DNA of 64,000 nt. Origin: Prevotella sp. GTDB taxonomy: Bacteria; Bacteroidota; Bacteroidia; Bacteroidales; Bacteroidaceae. The DNA lies in the NCBI GenBank assembly GCA_017475265.1, contig JAFVFY010000019.1, positions 1-64,000 of the forward strand. Direction: 5' to 3'. Below are positions 11,629 to 19,584 of the stretch, in pieces (within the stretch, counting starts at the first letter, position 1; each line of letters starts with the position of its first letter). A program made the translations under genes and the position numbers. The notes beneath the pieces were generated by a model. The model was not told the DNA's origin, made no database searches, and saw only the letters and a list, made by a program, of their open reading frames with translations.

Positions 11629-12717
11629 CTATTTTTTCATGTCAGCCTGTAGCCGCTCTACGGCTCCGGTCGTGGGGCTGATCCATAGCTGGGTGGTGTA
11701 GCGTTTGTCGAAAAGCTCGGCACTAAGGAGCTCCACGTTGCCAAACTGTGCAGCAGGGAACTCGGCCTGGCCTATCTGGTCAATGCCCTGATGAATGGTG
11801 CAGCGCATACGACCGGGAACGTTCACGTAGACCCCCGACTCGTAAACCTTCTTTTTCACCTTGGCAGCAGCCTCCTCGTCGACGGGGGGTAGTTCGCTGA
11901 TGTTCTCTATCGTGATGTAGAACGGTTCACCTGAGAGGTCATCGGCATCGACCATGCCCAGCTCTGGGGACAGGCGGAATAGCACCTCGCGACTGACGGG
12001 CTTCTCTGGCAAGAAGGTGAGGACATACTCCATAGTGTCGCACGTGGTGGTACCCTCGAAGAGTGAGCGGAGGGCCTGCTCCTGCGTATCTATCTGACCG
12101 AGCATGAGCTTCAGCTGCTGTCCGTCCTTGGGCATGAAGTCAGCCTGACCCTTGATGAGCAGACTGTGGTTCTCGCGCAGGTCATAGATTTCACGCGAGG
12201 TCAGCTCAGCCATCTTCGCCGTACTGCCCGCAGAGAGTATCTCACCGTTCATGAACTGTCTCGGGTTCAGCGGAGCGGCCTTCGGGGCTGGGGTGAACGT
12301 CGTAGGCTGGGCTTCGGGAACGGCCTCGGCATTGATGGCGAGCAGACGGCCATCTTCAGCAAGGGCCACGTTGGCAGCCACGGTCTTGGCATTGAACTTC
12401 ACAGAATAAGCTTTCTGCTTGTCGGCCTGGCCAAATGGAGCCTGAGTGATGCTCACCACGCGGTGGCTCACCTTAGGTTCCAGACTGACGTTCGGCAACC
12501 GTAGGTAGCGCTGCGCATAGCCAGCATAATCACCCGGCTCGTAGGTTGTACGCTCCACGAGCACGCTGATGCGCAAGGCAGTGCGAGGCAGGTAATAAAC
12601 AGCGCCCTCGGTGGTCACACCCGGGCGGTAGTCACTGACAGTAGTCTGCGCAATGGCGCTAACGCTAAATAATAATGAATAAATAATAAATGATAAACTC
12701 AGCAGTACACGGTTCAT
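11629..12717 (-). CDS. DUF4831 family exported protein
   Basis: Function unknown; resembles the Bacteroidales DUF4831 family. About 362 residues when started at the ATG at 12717, which gives a clean signal peptide (MNRVLLSLSFIIYSLLF, cleavage after IleAlaGln); an in-frame ATG nine codons upstream lies inside repeat DNA. Body motifs include VYYLPRTALRISVLVERTTY, YLRLPNVSLEPK and a C-terminal region ending LWISPTTGAVERLQADMKK. The signal-peptide core is encoded by the AATAATAAATGATAA repeat at 12664-12701. It sits 58 bp downstream of the NAD(P)HX repair gene on the same strand. Confidence 0.8.
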   Translation of the reverse strand: MNRVLLSLSFIIYSLLFSVSAIAQTTVSDYRPGVTTEGAVYYLPRTALRISVLVERTTYEPGDYAGYAQRYLRLPNVSLEPKVSHRVVSITQAPFGQADKQKAYSVKFNAKTVAANVALAEDGRLLAINAEAVPEAQPTTFTPAPKAAPLNPRQFMNGEILSAGSTAKMAELTSREIYDLRENHSLLIKGQADFMPKDGQQLKLMLGQIDTQEQALRSLFEGTTTCDTMEYVLTFLPEKPVSREVLFRLSPELGMVDADDLSGEPFYITIENISELPPVDEEAAAKVKKKVYESGVYVNVPGRMRCTIHQGIDQIGQAEFPAAQFGNVELLSAELFDKRYTTQLWISPTTGAVERLQADMKK

Positions 12718-12719
12718 AT

Positions 12720-12790
12720 CAATAGTAAAATAGTAAATAGTCAAATAGTCAAATCAATAGTAAAATAGTAAATAGTCAAATAGTCAAATT
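12720..12790. repeat. Short tandem repeat AAATAGTCAAATAGTCA family
   Basis: Two copies of a 39-base block built of AATAGTAAAATAGTAAATAG and AAATAGTCAAATAGTCAA fill the gap after the NAD(P)HX gene and supply its last codons (LeuAsnLeuThrIle-stop). Confidence 0.88.
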
Positions 12791-14290
12791 CAAAAACGCC
12801 TTGGGCAGATAGTCGATGATGTCGCTGGCGATGAGGCTCTCCTCGCCGAGGTCGGCTGCGGCAAGGTCGCCGGCCAATCCGTGGAGGTAGACAGCCAGAA
12901 GGCATGCCTCGCGCTGATGATAGCCACGTGCCAGCAGTGCGGTGATGATGCCCGTGAGCACGTCGCCGCTGCCCGCCGTTGCCATGCCGGCATTACCAGT
13001 GGTGTTAAAGGCCACACGACCGTCGGGCATGCAGATGGCCGTGTGATGTCCCTTCAGCACAACGTAGCCCTGCAGCTTATCAGCCAGTTGGAGGGCCTTA
13101 GTCAGCCTTTCGAAGCTGTCCACACACTGGCCTTCGAGTCGGTCCAACTCACGCGGATGCGGAGTGAGGATGATTCCCTTGGGCAGCTGCATGAGCCATG
13201 CGTGGCGTGCGGAGAGGATGTTCAGCGCGTCGGCATCGGCCACCACGGGACAGGTGGCACGGCGCAGCTGCGCTATCATGGCAATGGACGTTGCCTCTGA
13301 GGTGCCCAGCCCCGGCCCTATGCCGATGGCCTGGAAGTCGTCGGTACCCATGGCCTCGCTGAAGGCAGTTTCCTCACGGTCGAGGTGAAGCACTGCCTCG
13401 GGGACAGTGGTCTGCAGGACGGGCACGTTACGCCGAGGCGTGTGCACCGTCACCTTCCCTGCACCTGAGCGCATACAAGCCTTCGCTGCCAGCACGGCAG
13501 CACCGGCCATGCCGTAGCTACCAGCCACAAGCAGGGCGTGACCCATCGTGCCCTTATGGGAGAAAACATTGCGCGGGCGCAGCAGCGGGCGCACATCGTC
13601 AATTTCGGTCATGGTGTAGAGGGCATCCAGGCTGTTTATGCCCTCTTGGCTCAGGCCGATGTCGAGGACTTCCAACTCGCCGAGGAACTGCTGGTTCTCA
13701 GGGAAAAGGAACGACAGCTTCAGCTGTCCAAATGTCAGCGTGACATCGGCCTTGATGATATTCGCACGCACATTGTAGGTATTATCCTCAGTCATCAGAC
13801 CTGAAGGCACATCGATGCTCACCACCTGAGCAGGTGAGGCGTTGATGTATTTCACCAGCGAAGCAAAGCCGCCAGCCAGCGGTTTGTTCAGTCCAGAGCC
13901 GAAAAGCCCGTCAACGACAACCATGCCTTCCTCCAGTCGCGGCGGGTCGAACTCCTGGGTCACTTCTGTGAACAGTGCCCGTCCTTTACGGTCGGTGAGT
14001 CGCTGGCGGTTCACGGAACAGTCGGCAGAGAGCTGGCCGGAGATATTAAAGAGGAACGTCTGCACCTGATAGCCGTCGTCGGCCAGCATACGTGCCACGG
14101 CAAGGGCATCGCCACCATTATTTCCCGGCCCGGCAAACACCACGAAGGGCACCTCCGCTGTCCACCGTTCCATGATGGAACTTGTAACGGCACGGGCGGC
14201 ACGTTCCATGAGGTCGATCGACTTCACTGGCTCATGCTCGATGGTATAACGGTCGAGGTCTTTTATCTGACTACTCGTAAATATTTTCAT
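12776..14290 (-). CDS. nnrD: Bifunctional NAD(P)H-hydrate epimerase / ADP-dependent dehydratase
   Basis: Repairs hydrated NAD(P)H (NAD(P)HX): the N-terminal half epimerises it and the C-terminal half dehydrates the S form using ADP. 504 residues, the usual fused length. The epimerase domain (1-220) has VFAGPGNNGGDALAVARML; the ribokinase-like dehydratase (about 240-500) has GHALLVAGSYGMAGAAVLAA, ADALNIL and the catalytic GNAGMATAGSGDVLTGI. The last residues are encoded by the AAATAGTCAA repeat, so the original C-terminus may have been replaced. A TACTTTTG box (14365-14372, minus strand) is 75 bp upstream. Confidence 0.95.
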   Translation of the reverse strand: MKIFTSSQIKDLDRYTIEHEPVKSIDLMERAARAVTSSIMERWTAEVPFVVFAGPGNNGGDALAVARMLADDGYQVQTFLFNISGQLSADCSVNRQRLTDRKGRALFTEVTQEFDPPRLEEGMVVVDGLFGSGLNKPLAGGFASLVKYINASPAQVVSIDVPSGLMTEDNTYNVRANIIKADVTLTFGQLKLSFLFPENQQFLGELEVLDIGLSQEGINSLDALYTMTEIDDVRPLLRPRNVFSHKGTMGHALLVAGSYGMAGAAVLAAKACMRSGAGKVTVHTPRRNVPVLQTTVPEAVLHLDREETAFSEAMGTDDFQAIGIGPGLGTSEATSIAMIAQLRRATCPVVADADALNILSARHAWLMQLPKGIILTPHPRELDRLEGQCVDSFERLTKALQLADKLQGYVVLKGHHTAICMPDGRVAFNTTGNAGMATAGSGDVLTGIITALLARGYHQREACLLAVYLHGLAGDLAAADLGEESLIASDIIDYLPKAFLNLTI

Positions 14291-14295
14291 AACGC

Positions 14296-14372
14296 CCAGT
14301 TGAAAGTTGAGAGTTTAGAGTTTAGAGTTGAGAGTTGAGTGTTGAGTGTTGAGTGTTGAGAGTGCAAAAGTA
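14296..14372 (-). promoter_or_regulatory. Leader of the NAD(P)HX gene: -7 box plus tandem repeat
   Basis: TACTTTTG on the minus strand (14365-14372) fits TAnnTTTG. The leader behind it is a degenerate GAGTTTAGAGTTGAGAGTTG repeat, so the repeat is probably transcribed. Confidence 0.6.
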
Positions 14373-14411
14373 CAAAAATCTTTCCACTCACGATAAAGAT
14401 TTTACATTATT

Positions 14412-14696
14412 TTACAGTCTTTCTATGATTTGCTTGATGGGTATCTGTTCGTCAAGGTGTTCGCCATGCACCGCCACACGGATGCTTCCGTCGCCCAGCA
14501 GCCCCTTTATCATGTAGTGTTCGTTCTCAATCTTGAAGAACGGCTGAGCCAGCATTTCGAGGAACACCAGCGAGCCGAGTGGACGGAGTTCCATGATGAA
14601 CTCACGACTGACAGGGCGCTCCAGATAGTATTGGAACGCCATCCATCCTGCCTCGGTGCAGGGTTCAGGCGAGCGGGTGATGTTGATAATCTTCAC
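14412..14696 (-). CDS. Conserved small protein of unknown function
   Basis: A 94-residue, probably cytosolic protein with no signal peptide or membrane segment. Visible segments include SPEPCTEAGWMAFQYYLERP, FLEMLAQPFFKIENEHYMIK and a predicted beta-rich C-terminal half ending QIPIKQIIERL. I do not recognise a named family. It lies 54 bp downstream of the cysteine-desulfurase-like gene on the same strand and is separated from it by hairpin/AT repeats; the two could be one transcript. Codon use matches the neighbours. Confidence 0.7.
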   Translation of the reverse strand: MKIINITRSPEPCTEAGWMAFQYYLERPVSREFIMELRPLGSLVFLEMLAQPFFKIENEHYMIKGLLGDGSIRVAVHGEHLDEQIPIKQIIERL

Positions 14697-14776
14697 TATT
14701 CTTTATTCTTTATTCACTATTCATTAGCGAAGCGCACTATTCATTATTCACTATTCATTATTCATTAGCGAAGCGC
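14695..14776. repeat. ATTCACTATTCATT repeat with GCGAAGCGC mini-hairpins
   Basis: AT-rich tandem units (ATTCACTATTCATTATT) each capped by TTAGCGAAGCGC, a small hairpin. This composite recurs near 19620, 21330, 58725 and 61570-61630 (there with GGCCGAAGGCC). Here it supplies the final codons of the cysteine-desulfurase-like gene (AlaSerLeuMetAsnAsnGlu-stop). Confidence 0.85.
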
Positions 14777-15890
14777 AAATATCACTGACGGCCTGCACCA
14801 GGGCTTGGAGGTCTTGCAGGGTGGTGAAGTCGGAGAGGGAGGCACGCACAGTTCCGAACTTCTCCGTACCCAGACGGTGATGGATGAGGGGAGAACAGTG
14901 AAGACCAGTGCGCACAGTGATGCCGTAGCTGTTCTGTAGGATATATCCCACGTCGGAAGGATTGAGCCCCTGGATGTTGAAACTCACGACTGGCCCTTGG
15001 ACATCGGCTGTTGGCGCTACGTAGAGCTGCACCCTCTCAATGCCCCTTAACTCGTTAATGAGCCATTGCGTGAGCTGCAGCTCCTTTGTGCGGATGTTCT
15101 CCACGCCGCGCTCCAGCACATAGTCCACGCCAGCCATCAGCCCTGCCAAACCAGGCATGTTTTGTGTGCCCACCTCGTACTCCCATTCGTCGCCGTCGCC
15201 ATACTCAATGATGCTGCTATCGCGCCCTGTGCCACCAAACTGCGAGGGACGAAGGTCGATGCCACGGCGCACATAATAACCGCCCGTTCCCATAGGGCCG
15301 AAGAGACCTTTGTGCCCTGTGAACACCAGGATGTCAACACCCCAGCCGTCCACGTCGATGGGTATACAGCCGGCACTCTGGGCAGCATCGAGAATGAGCA
15401 ATTGACGATTTTCTGATTGTCGATGTACGATTGGATAGTTTTGCCACTCTCGTCCGATATCGCAAATCTCGCCTGTCACGTTGCTGCAATGGTTCAGGAA
15501 CAATGCATCGTAGTGGGCCGCTCGGCTCGTCCGCTTGGCTCGTCCAAGAACGCTTCCTAGCGTTGCGTTCCCAGAGTACGGGGTCTTGTTTGCCAACGGC
15601 CTCAGCACGCTGTTATGGCTGTCGATGGAATAGTCATACGAATGGAGCTTCAGTCCGTCCACGATACGGTTGAAGGCATCCGTCGCGCTGCTACAGAAGA
15701 ATATCCGCTCACAGTCGCTGATATGGAACAGCCGTCCCAGCTTCTGCCTCAGTTCCGTCATCAAGTCATCAGACGCCGACTTGTTACTACGCAACGCGCT
15801 CACAGGTTCACGCGTCAAGGCCGCCGTCACAGCCTCGATGACTGACGGCGGCTTTGGCCAACTCGTTGCAGCATTGTTCAGATAAACCAT
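14751..15890 (-). CDS. Cysteine-desulfurase-like aminotransferase class V protein
   Basis: A PLP enzyme of the SufS/NifS-like family, 379 residues, cytosolic. Family features present: N-terminal YLNNAATSWPKPPSV, Asp and Gln in ILDAAQSAG, the PLP Lys in FTGHKGLFGPMGTGG and a Cys loop TVRTGLHCSPLIHHRLGT. The region between HNSVLRPL and LNHCSNVTGE is short compared with relatives and is built partly from palindromic DNA (AACGCTTCCTAGCGTT at 15549-15564), so a structural segment may have been replaced. The C-terminal residues come from an AT/hairpin repeat. Activity as a sulfur donor is therefore uncertain. Confidence 0.85.
   Translation of the reverse strand: MVYLNNAATSWPKPPSVIEAVTAALTREPVSALRSNKSASDDLMTELRQKLGRLFHISDCERIFFCSSATDAFNRIVDGLKLHSYDYSIDSHNSVLRPLANKTPYSGNATLGSVLGRAKRTSRAAHYDALFLNHCSNVTGEICDIGREWQNYPIVHRQSENRQLLILDAAQSAGCIPIDVDGWGVDILVFTGHKGLFGPMGTGGYYVRRGIDLRPSQFGGTGRDSSIIEYGDGDEWEYEVGTQNMPGLAGLMAGVDYVLERGVENIRTKELQLTQWLINELRGIERVQLYVAPTADVQGPVVSFNIQGLNPSDVGYILQNSYGITVRTGLHCSPLIHHRLGTEKFGTVRASLSDFTTLQDLQALVQAVSDICASLMNNE
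15549..15564. repeat. REP-type palindrome inside the desulfurase-like gene
   Basis: AACGCTTCCTAGCGTT, a diverged member of the ACGCTTCCCAGCGT palindrome family found at 8478-8525 and 45933-45958. Confidence 0.65.
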
Positions 15891-15947
15891 TCTTTCGGGA
15901 AAGCGTTATAACGAAATGACGTTAAAACGAAATGAAGTAATAACGAA

Positions 15948-17327
15948 TCACTTATGCTCCATGACACGGAACCCCATTACCTCGCTTATCTGGTGCAGCA
16001 TCTTCGTATAGTCGCCAAAAATCAGCACCTGATGGTGGCCGAAGCTCGCCAGCTGGTGCATGAAGCCCCGGGCATCGTTCATCTTTATATAATAATATGG
16101 TGAACAGTAGACGGCGTCGAACTCCGACTTGATGACCTCGCCACGCTTCACGCTCATGGTGTCGGCCAGGGGGTTAAAGCGGCCCAGAGTGACATACTGC
16201 TCCTCGTTCTCCGTGAAGTCCACCTGCAGTTTCCCACCAAAGCCTTGTCCGGTGAAGGCCCACAGCTTATACTTCAGGGGCTTCTTGCCGTAGCCGTTCA
16301 TACACAGCGCAGGCACGGCATGGTGGATGCGCAGCAGCTCGTCGGTCTCCATGTTCGGGTTGCCCATGAACGCCGGGCGTATGGCGGCAGCCTGCATGAT
16401 GGTCATCGCCAGCAGGGCGTTCAGGTCTTCTTCACATCCACTGGGGTAGCCCTCGTCCTTCAGCAGCGAGTGAGTGGTGCAGGGGGTGAACTTCCGCTGC
16501 TGCGGAATCTCCGACGTGCATAGCTCGTGGCATGCCGTGGAGAAGGCGTTGCAGTCATAGTCATCCATCATCCGCTTGGCAGCGAGATAGTATTTGATGT
16601 CGTTCAGGAACCAGTCCTTGTTCACCTTCGTCTCCAGCGAACTGCCCAGGATGCGCTCGGCGATAGGCCTTGCTTCGCCATCGGTCACCTCGTCCATATA
16701 TTTAAAGATGTCGCGGAAAGGCAGCTTCACGATTTCCATGCCGTAGCGTGAGCGGATGAGCTCCGGGTCACGGATGACGCTCTGCAGTCCGAACGTTGGC
16801 ATCGAACCGTGGGTAAGCACCAGCGCACGGGTATTGGCCACCACCTTGCGCACCCAGAGGGCATGTGCTATCTCATTCAGATCGCGGAGGTCCATGCAGA
16901 CATAGGCCTCCACACCTATCGAGCGGCAGTAGGCACCGAAGTCAATACCCTCGTTGCCGTTCTGCAGGATGACCACGGGCTTACGATAACGCTCCAGCTT
17001 GGGTATGCGCCAGTTCATACAAAGGAAGAAGTCCACCTCGTCCATACCCTCCTCTATCTGGGCATAGACCTCACGGGGCACCACGAACTTCTCGTCGTAA
17101 CGGGCATCGACGGCGGGCAGCATGTCAATCTCTGCCGTCGCGCCTTTCAGCATCTCCACGGCCTCATGGAAAGCCTTGTCGGCAGCGGCAGCCTCGGCCT
17201 CGGGAGTCATATCCTTGGCATAGCCGGCGCGGCAGGGGCCTTCCCAGAAATGGGAGTGTGTGAGACATCCCACGATGGGGCGCACCACCAGTTTCAAGTT
17301 CATTGCTTTTTCTTTCATAGCTTTCAA
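15948..17327 (-). CDS. L-fucose isomerase-like protein (paralogue)
   Basis: A 459-residue cytosolic protein of the fucose/arabinose isomerase fold. Visible blocks: GCLTHSHFWEGPCRAGYAKD at the N-terminus, RKPVVILQNGNEGIDFGAY, ALVLTHGSMPTFGLQSVIRD, GCEEDLNALLAMTIMQAAA (equivalent to the CEGDIPALVTM block of the 10381-11589 paralogue) and the C-terminal HHQVLIFGDYTKMLHQI. Substrate not determinable. The start may be Met1 or the internal MNLKLVV. A TATTTTTG -7 box lies at 17353-17360 on the minus strand. It diverges from the GH43 gene, hinting at pentose or uronate use. Confidence 0.68.
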   Translation of the reverse strand: MKAMKEKAMNLKLVVRPIVGCLTHSHFWEGPCRAGYAKDMTPEAEAAAADKAFHEAVEMLKGATAEIDMLPAVDARYDEKFVVPREVYAQIEEGMDEVDFFLCMNWRIPKLERYRKPVVILQNGNEGIDFGAYCRSIGVEAYVCMDLRDLNEIAHALWVRKVVANTRALVLTHGSMPTFGLQSVIRDPELIRSRYGMEIVKLPFRDIFKYMDEVTDGEARPIAERILGSSLETKVNKDWFLNDIKYYLAAKRMMDDYDCNAFSTACHELCTSEIPQQRKFTPCTTHSLLKDEGYPSGCEEDLNALLAMTIMQAAAIRPAFMGNPNMETDELLRIHHAVPALCMNGYGKKPLKYKLWAFTGQGFGGKLQVDFTENEEQYVTLGRFNPLADTMSVKRGEVIKSEFDAVYCSPYYYIKMNDARGFMHQLASFGHHQVLIFGDYTKMLHQISEVMGFRVMEHK

Positions 17328-17352
17328 TACGGTTGTTATGACTATTAGGCTG

Positions 17353-17360
17353 CAAAAATA
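17353..17360 (-). promoter_or_regulatory. -7 box for the isomerase-like gene
   Basis: TATTTTTG on the minus strand, 26 bp from the first possible start codon. Confidence 0.5.
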
Positions 17361-17445
17361 GTCAAAAGATTACAAAGAAACCGCTTACTTTACAAGTTTT
17401 TCAGCTTTTTTTTATTTCTAATGATGATAATCTATAAAAAATGCG

Positions 17446-17453
17446 TACATTTG
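17446..17453 (+). promoter_or_regulatory. -7 box for the GH43 gene
   Basis: TACATTTG followed by CAC, a strong TAnnTTTG match 42 bp before the GH43 start codon. Confidence 0.75.
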
Positions 17454-17494
17454 CACGCGAAACACCCTAGTTGAAATAATAAAGAGCAACGACT

Positions 17495-19009
17495 ATGAAG
17501 ATTACACTTTTGAAAGGGGCACTACTGGCTTGGCTGGCCACCCTGTCCTTTACAGATGCCTGGGGACAGAATCCTATCATCTGCGACCGCTACACCCCTG
17601 ACCCAGCACCCTACGTGCATGGCGACACACTCTATCTCTTCGTGGACCATGACGAAGACCAGACCCTGAACAACTACTTCACGATGAAGGACTGGTTGCT
17701 CTACAGCACAGTGGACATGGTGAACTGGACATATCGGGGCACGCCACTGACGTCGGCCACATTCTCTTCCTGGGCCAAGCAAGACAACGACTGCTGGGCC
17801 AGCCAATGCATAGAGCGCAACGGCAAATGGTACTGGTACGTGACGGCCACCATCAAGGGACAGGCCTATCCCGGCATTGGCGTGGCCGTGGCCGACTCGC
17901 CCGCCGGTCCATATACAGACCCCATCAAGAAACCCTTGGTGAAGGGATGGTTCAAAATAGACCCTAGCGTGTTTATCGATGACGACGGCCAGGCTTACCT
18001 CTTCTACGGCAACAACATGCTTTGGTATGCTAAGCTGACTGAGAGCATGACAGCCATCACCGGCGGCGAGAAAGAGGTGAAGACAAAGGATGAAAGTGCT
18101 TTCGGTCCCTACAAGGGATACAACGACGACGGCACGCCGAAGACCAACTTCGAAGAGGCATCGTGGATATACAAGCGCGACGGTAAGTACTATCTGGAAT
18201 ATGCCGCCGGCGGTGTGCCCGAGCACTGGGCCTACTCTACTGCCGACAAGATCACGGGACCGTGGACCTATCAGGGGAAGGTGATGGGACAGGCACAGAA
18301 CAGCTTTACCATTCACGGTGGCAGCGTGGAATACAAGGGTCACCACTACATGTTCTACCACAACGGAAACCTGCCGGGTGGCGGCGGCTACAAGCGCTCC
18401 ACCTGCGTAGAGGAGTTCACGAGAAAAGACGATGGTTCACTGCCCTTTATTTCCTTTACCACACAAGGCGTGGAACCCCTGCAGACGCTCAATCCCTACG
18501 AGCTGCAACAGGCCGAGACCATCAACCAGAGTCAGGGCGTGAAGTGCGAGGGCGACTACAACGGTTGCTACGTTTCAGACATCAGTTCGGGCGACTACAT
18601 CAAGGTGCGCAACGTGGACTTCGGCGAGGCTGGTGCCCAGGCTTTCTCCGCCAGACTACGCGTCGAGAAGCAGGGAACGCTTCAGATACGCATCGGGTCT
18701 AAGTCGAGCACCATCAGGGCACGTATAACAGCAGAGCCTACCAATGGTGAGTGGCAGGACTTCACCTGTGAACTGAACACGCCCATCACAGGCGTTTGCG
18801 ACCTGTACTTCAGGTTCGCAGGTGATGCCTCCACCCAGATGGATTTCGACAGCTGGCAGTTCTACACACAGCCCACCACCATCCGCTCGGCCGAAGGACG
18901 CTTGCAAGGCAAGAAAGCCTCTTACGACCTAAGCGGCAGACAGATTAACACAAAGAATAAAAAACAGTCCATCCAGATAGTCGATGGAAAAATCATCATA
19001 AACAAATAA
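17495..19009 (+). CDS. GH43 glycosidase with CBM6, exported
   Basis: Likely an arabinofuranosidase or xylosidase acting on arabinoxylan side chains. 504 residues: signal peptide (cleavage near AlaTrpGlyGln), five-bladed GH43 propeller (about 25-325) with base Asp in YTPDPAPYVHGDTLYLFVD, Asp in KIDPSVFIDDDGQAYLFYGN and acid Glu in FEEASWIYKRDGKYYLEY, then a CBM6-type jelly roll (about 345-470, YELQQAETINQSQGVK, DFDSWQF). The C-terminus (YDLSGRQINTK...IVDGKIIINK) resembles the short C-terminal sorting tails of Prevotella secreted proteins, so the enzyme may be surface-exposed. First gene of a plus-strand series through 22572. Confidence 0.92.
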   Translation: MKITLLKGALLAWLATLSFTDAWGQNPIICDRYTPDPAPYVHGDTLYLFVDHDEDQTLNNYFTMKDWLLYSTVDMVNWTYRGTPLTSATFSSWAKQDNDCWASQCIERNGKWYWYVTATIKGQAYPGIGVAVADSPAGPYTDPIKKPLVKGWFKIDPSVFIDDDGQAYLFYGNNMLWYAKLTESMTAITGGEKEVKTKDESAFGPYKGYNDDGTPKTNFEEASWIYKRDGKYYLEYAAGGVPEHWAYSTADKITGPWTYQGKVMGQAQNSFTIHGGSVEYKGHHYMFYHNGNLPGGGGYKRSTCVEEFTRKDDGSLPFISFTTQGVEPLQTLNPYELQQAETINQSQGVKCEGDYNGCYVSDISSGDYIKVRNVDFGEAGAQAFSARLRVEKQGTLQIRIGSKSSTIRARITAEPTNGEWQDFTCELNTPITGVCDLYFRFAGDASTQMDFDSWQFYTQPTTIRSAEGRLQGKKASYDLSGRQINTKNKKQSIQIVDGKIIINK

Positions 19010-19012
19010 GCT

Positions 19013-19583
19013 ATGAAAAAAATTCTTACCCTAATGATGGCACTGAGCTGCACAATGATGCTCTCGGCTGCTAAAGATTCCATCGCCGACAAGGACAGCT
19101 TCATCGTGGCCTACCCACAAGGTCTCCAGACTGTATTCCCCGGACTGGGCGGCATGCAGGCTCCCGGCTGGACATCGACAGGCGAGGAGAACTTCGACAC
19201 CGACTTCCTGAAAGCCGTCGTCGAGGATATTGACGCAAAATACACCCTCGACCGCCAACGCCTCTACTGCTGCGGATTCTCCAACGGCGGCATGATGACC
19301 TACGTCATGGCCAACACCTGTAGCCACATTTTCGCTGCCTACGCCGCCATTAGTGGCTACCCCATCAACGAGTTCCACCTGCACCACACCAGCTGGCGAC
19401 CTGTGCCCTTCCTGCATATTCACGGCAAGGCCGACGATTTCGTGAAGTACGCCCTAGTACCTAACGTCATCGAGGACATGGTAGACCGTAATGGAGCCAA
19501 CCCCGTTCCGACGGTGACCACTAAGAGCCTTCCCAGCACGGCATCTACATCAAGAACGGAAAGAAAACGGTAGTACGTAGGTA
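19013..19583 (+). pseudogene. Decayed CE1-type esterase (internal deletion and frameshift)
   Basis: Encodes a signal peptide (MKKILTLMMALSCTMMLSAA) joined directly to the middle of a feruloyl-esterase/PHB-depolymerase-like fold: FIVAYPQGLQ, the nucleophile motif GFSNGGMM and an Asp segment HIHGKADDFVKYA. The first strands with the oxyanion His-Gly are missing, and so is the catalytic His. Near 19530 the frame shifts; read in the other frame the DNA gives QHGIYIKNGKKTVVRR-stop (19583), a typical Prevotella secreted-protein tail. In the open frame the protein ends at 19573 after 186 residues. A deletion plus frameshift in a once complete esterase is the simplest reading. Confidence 0.75.
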
Positions 19584-19584
19584 A

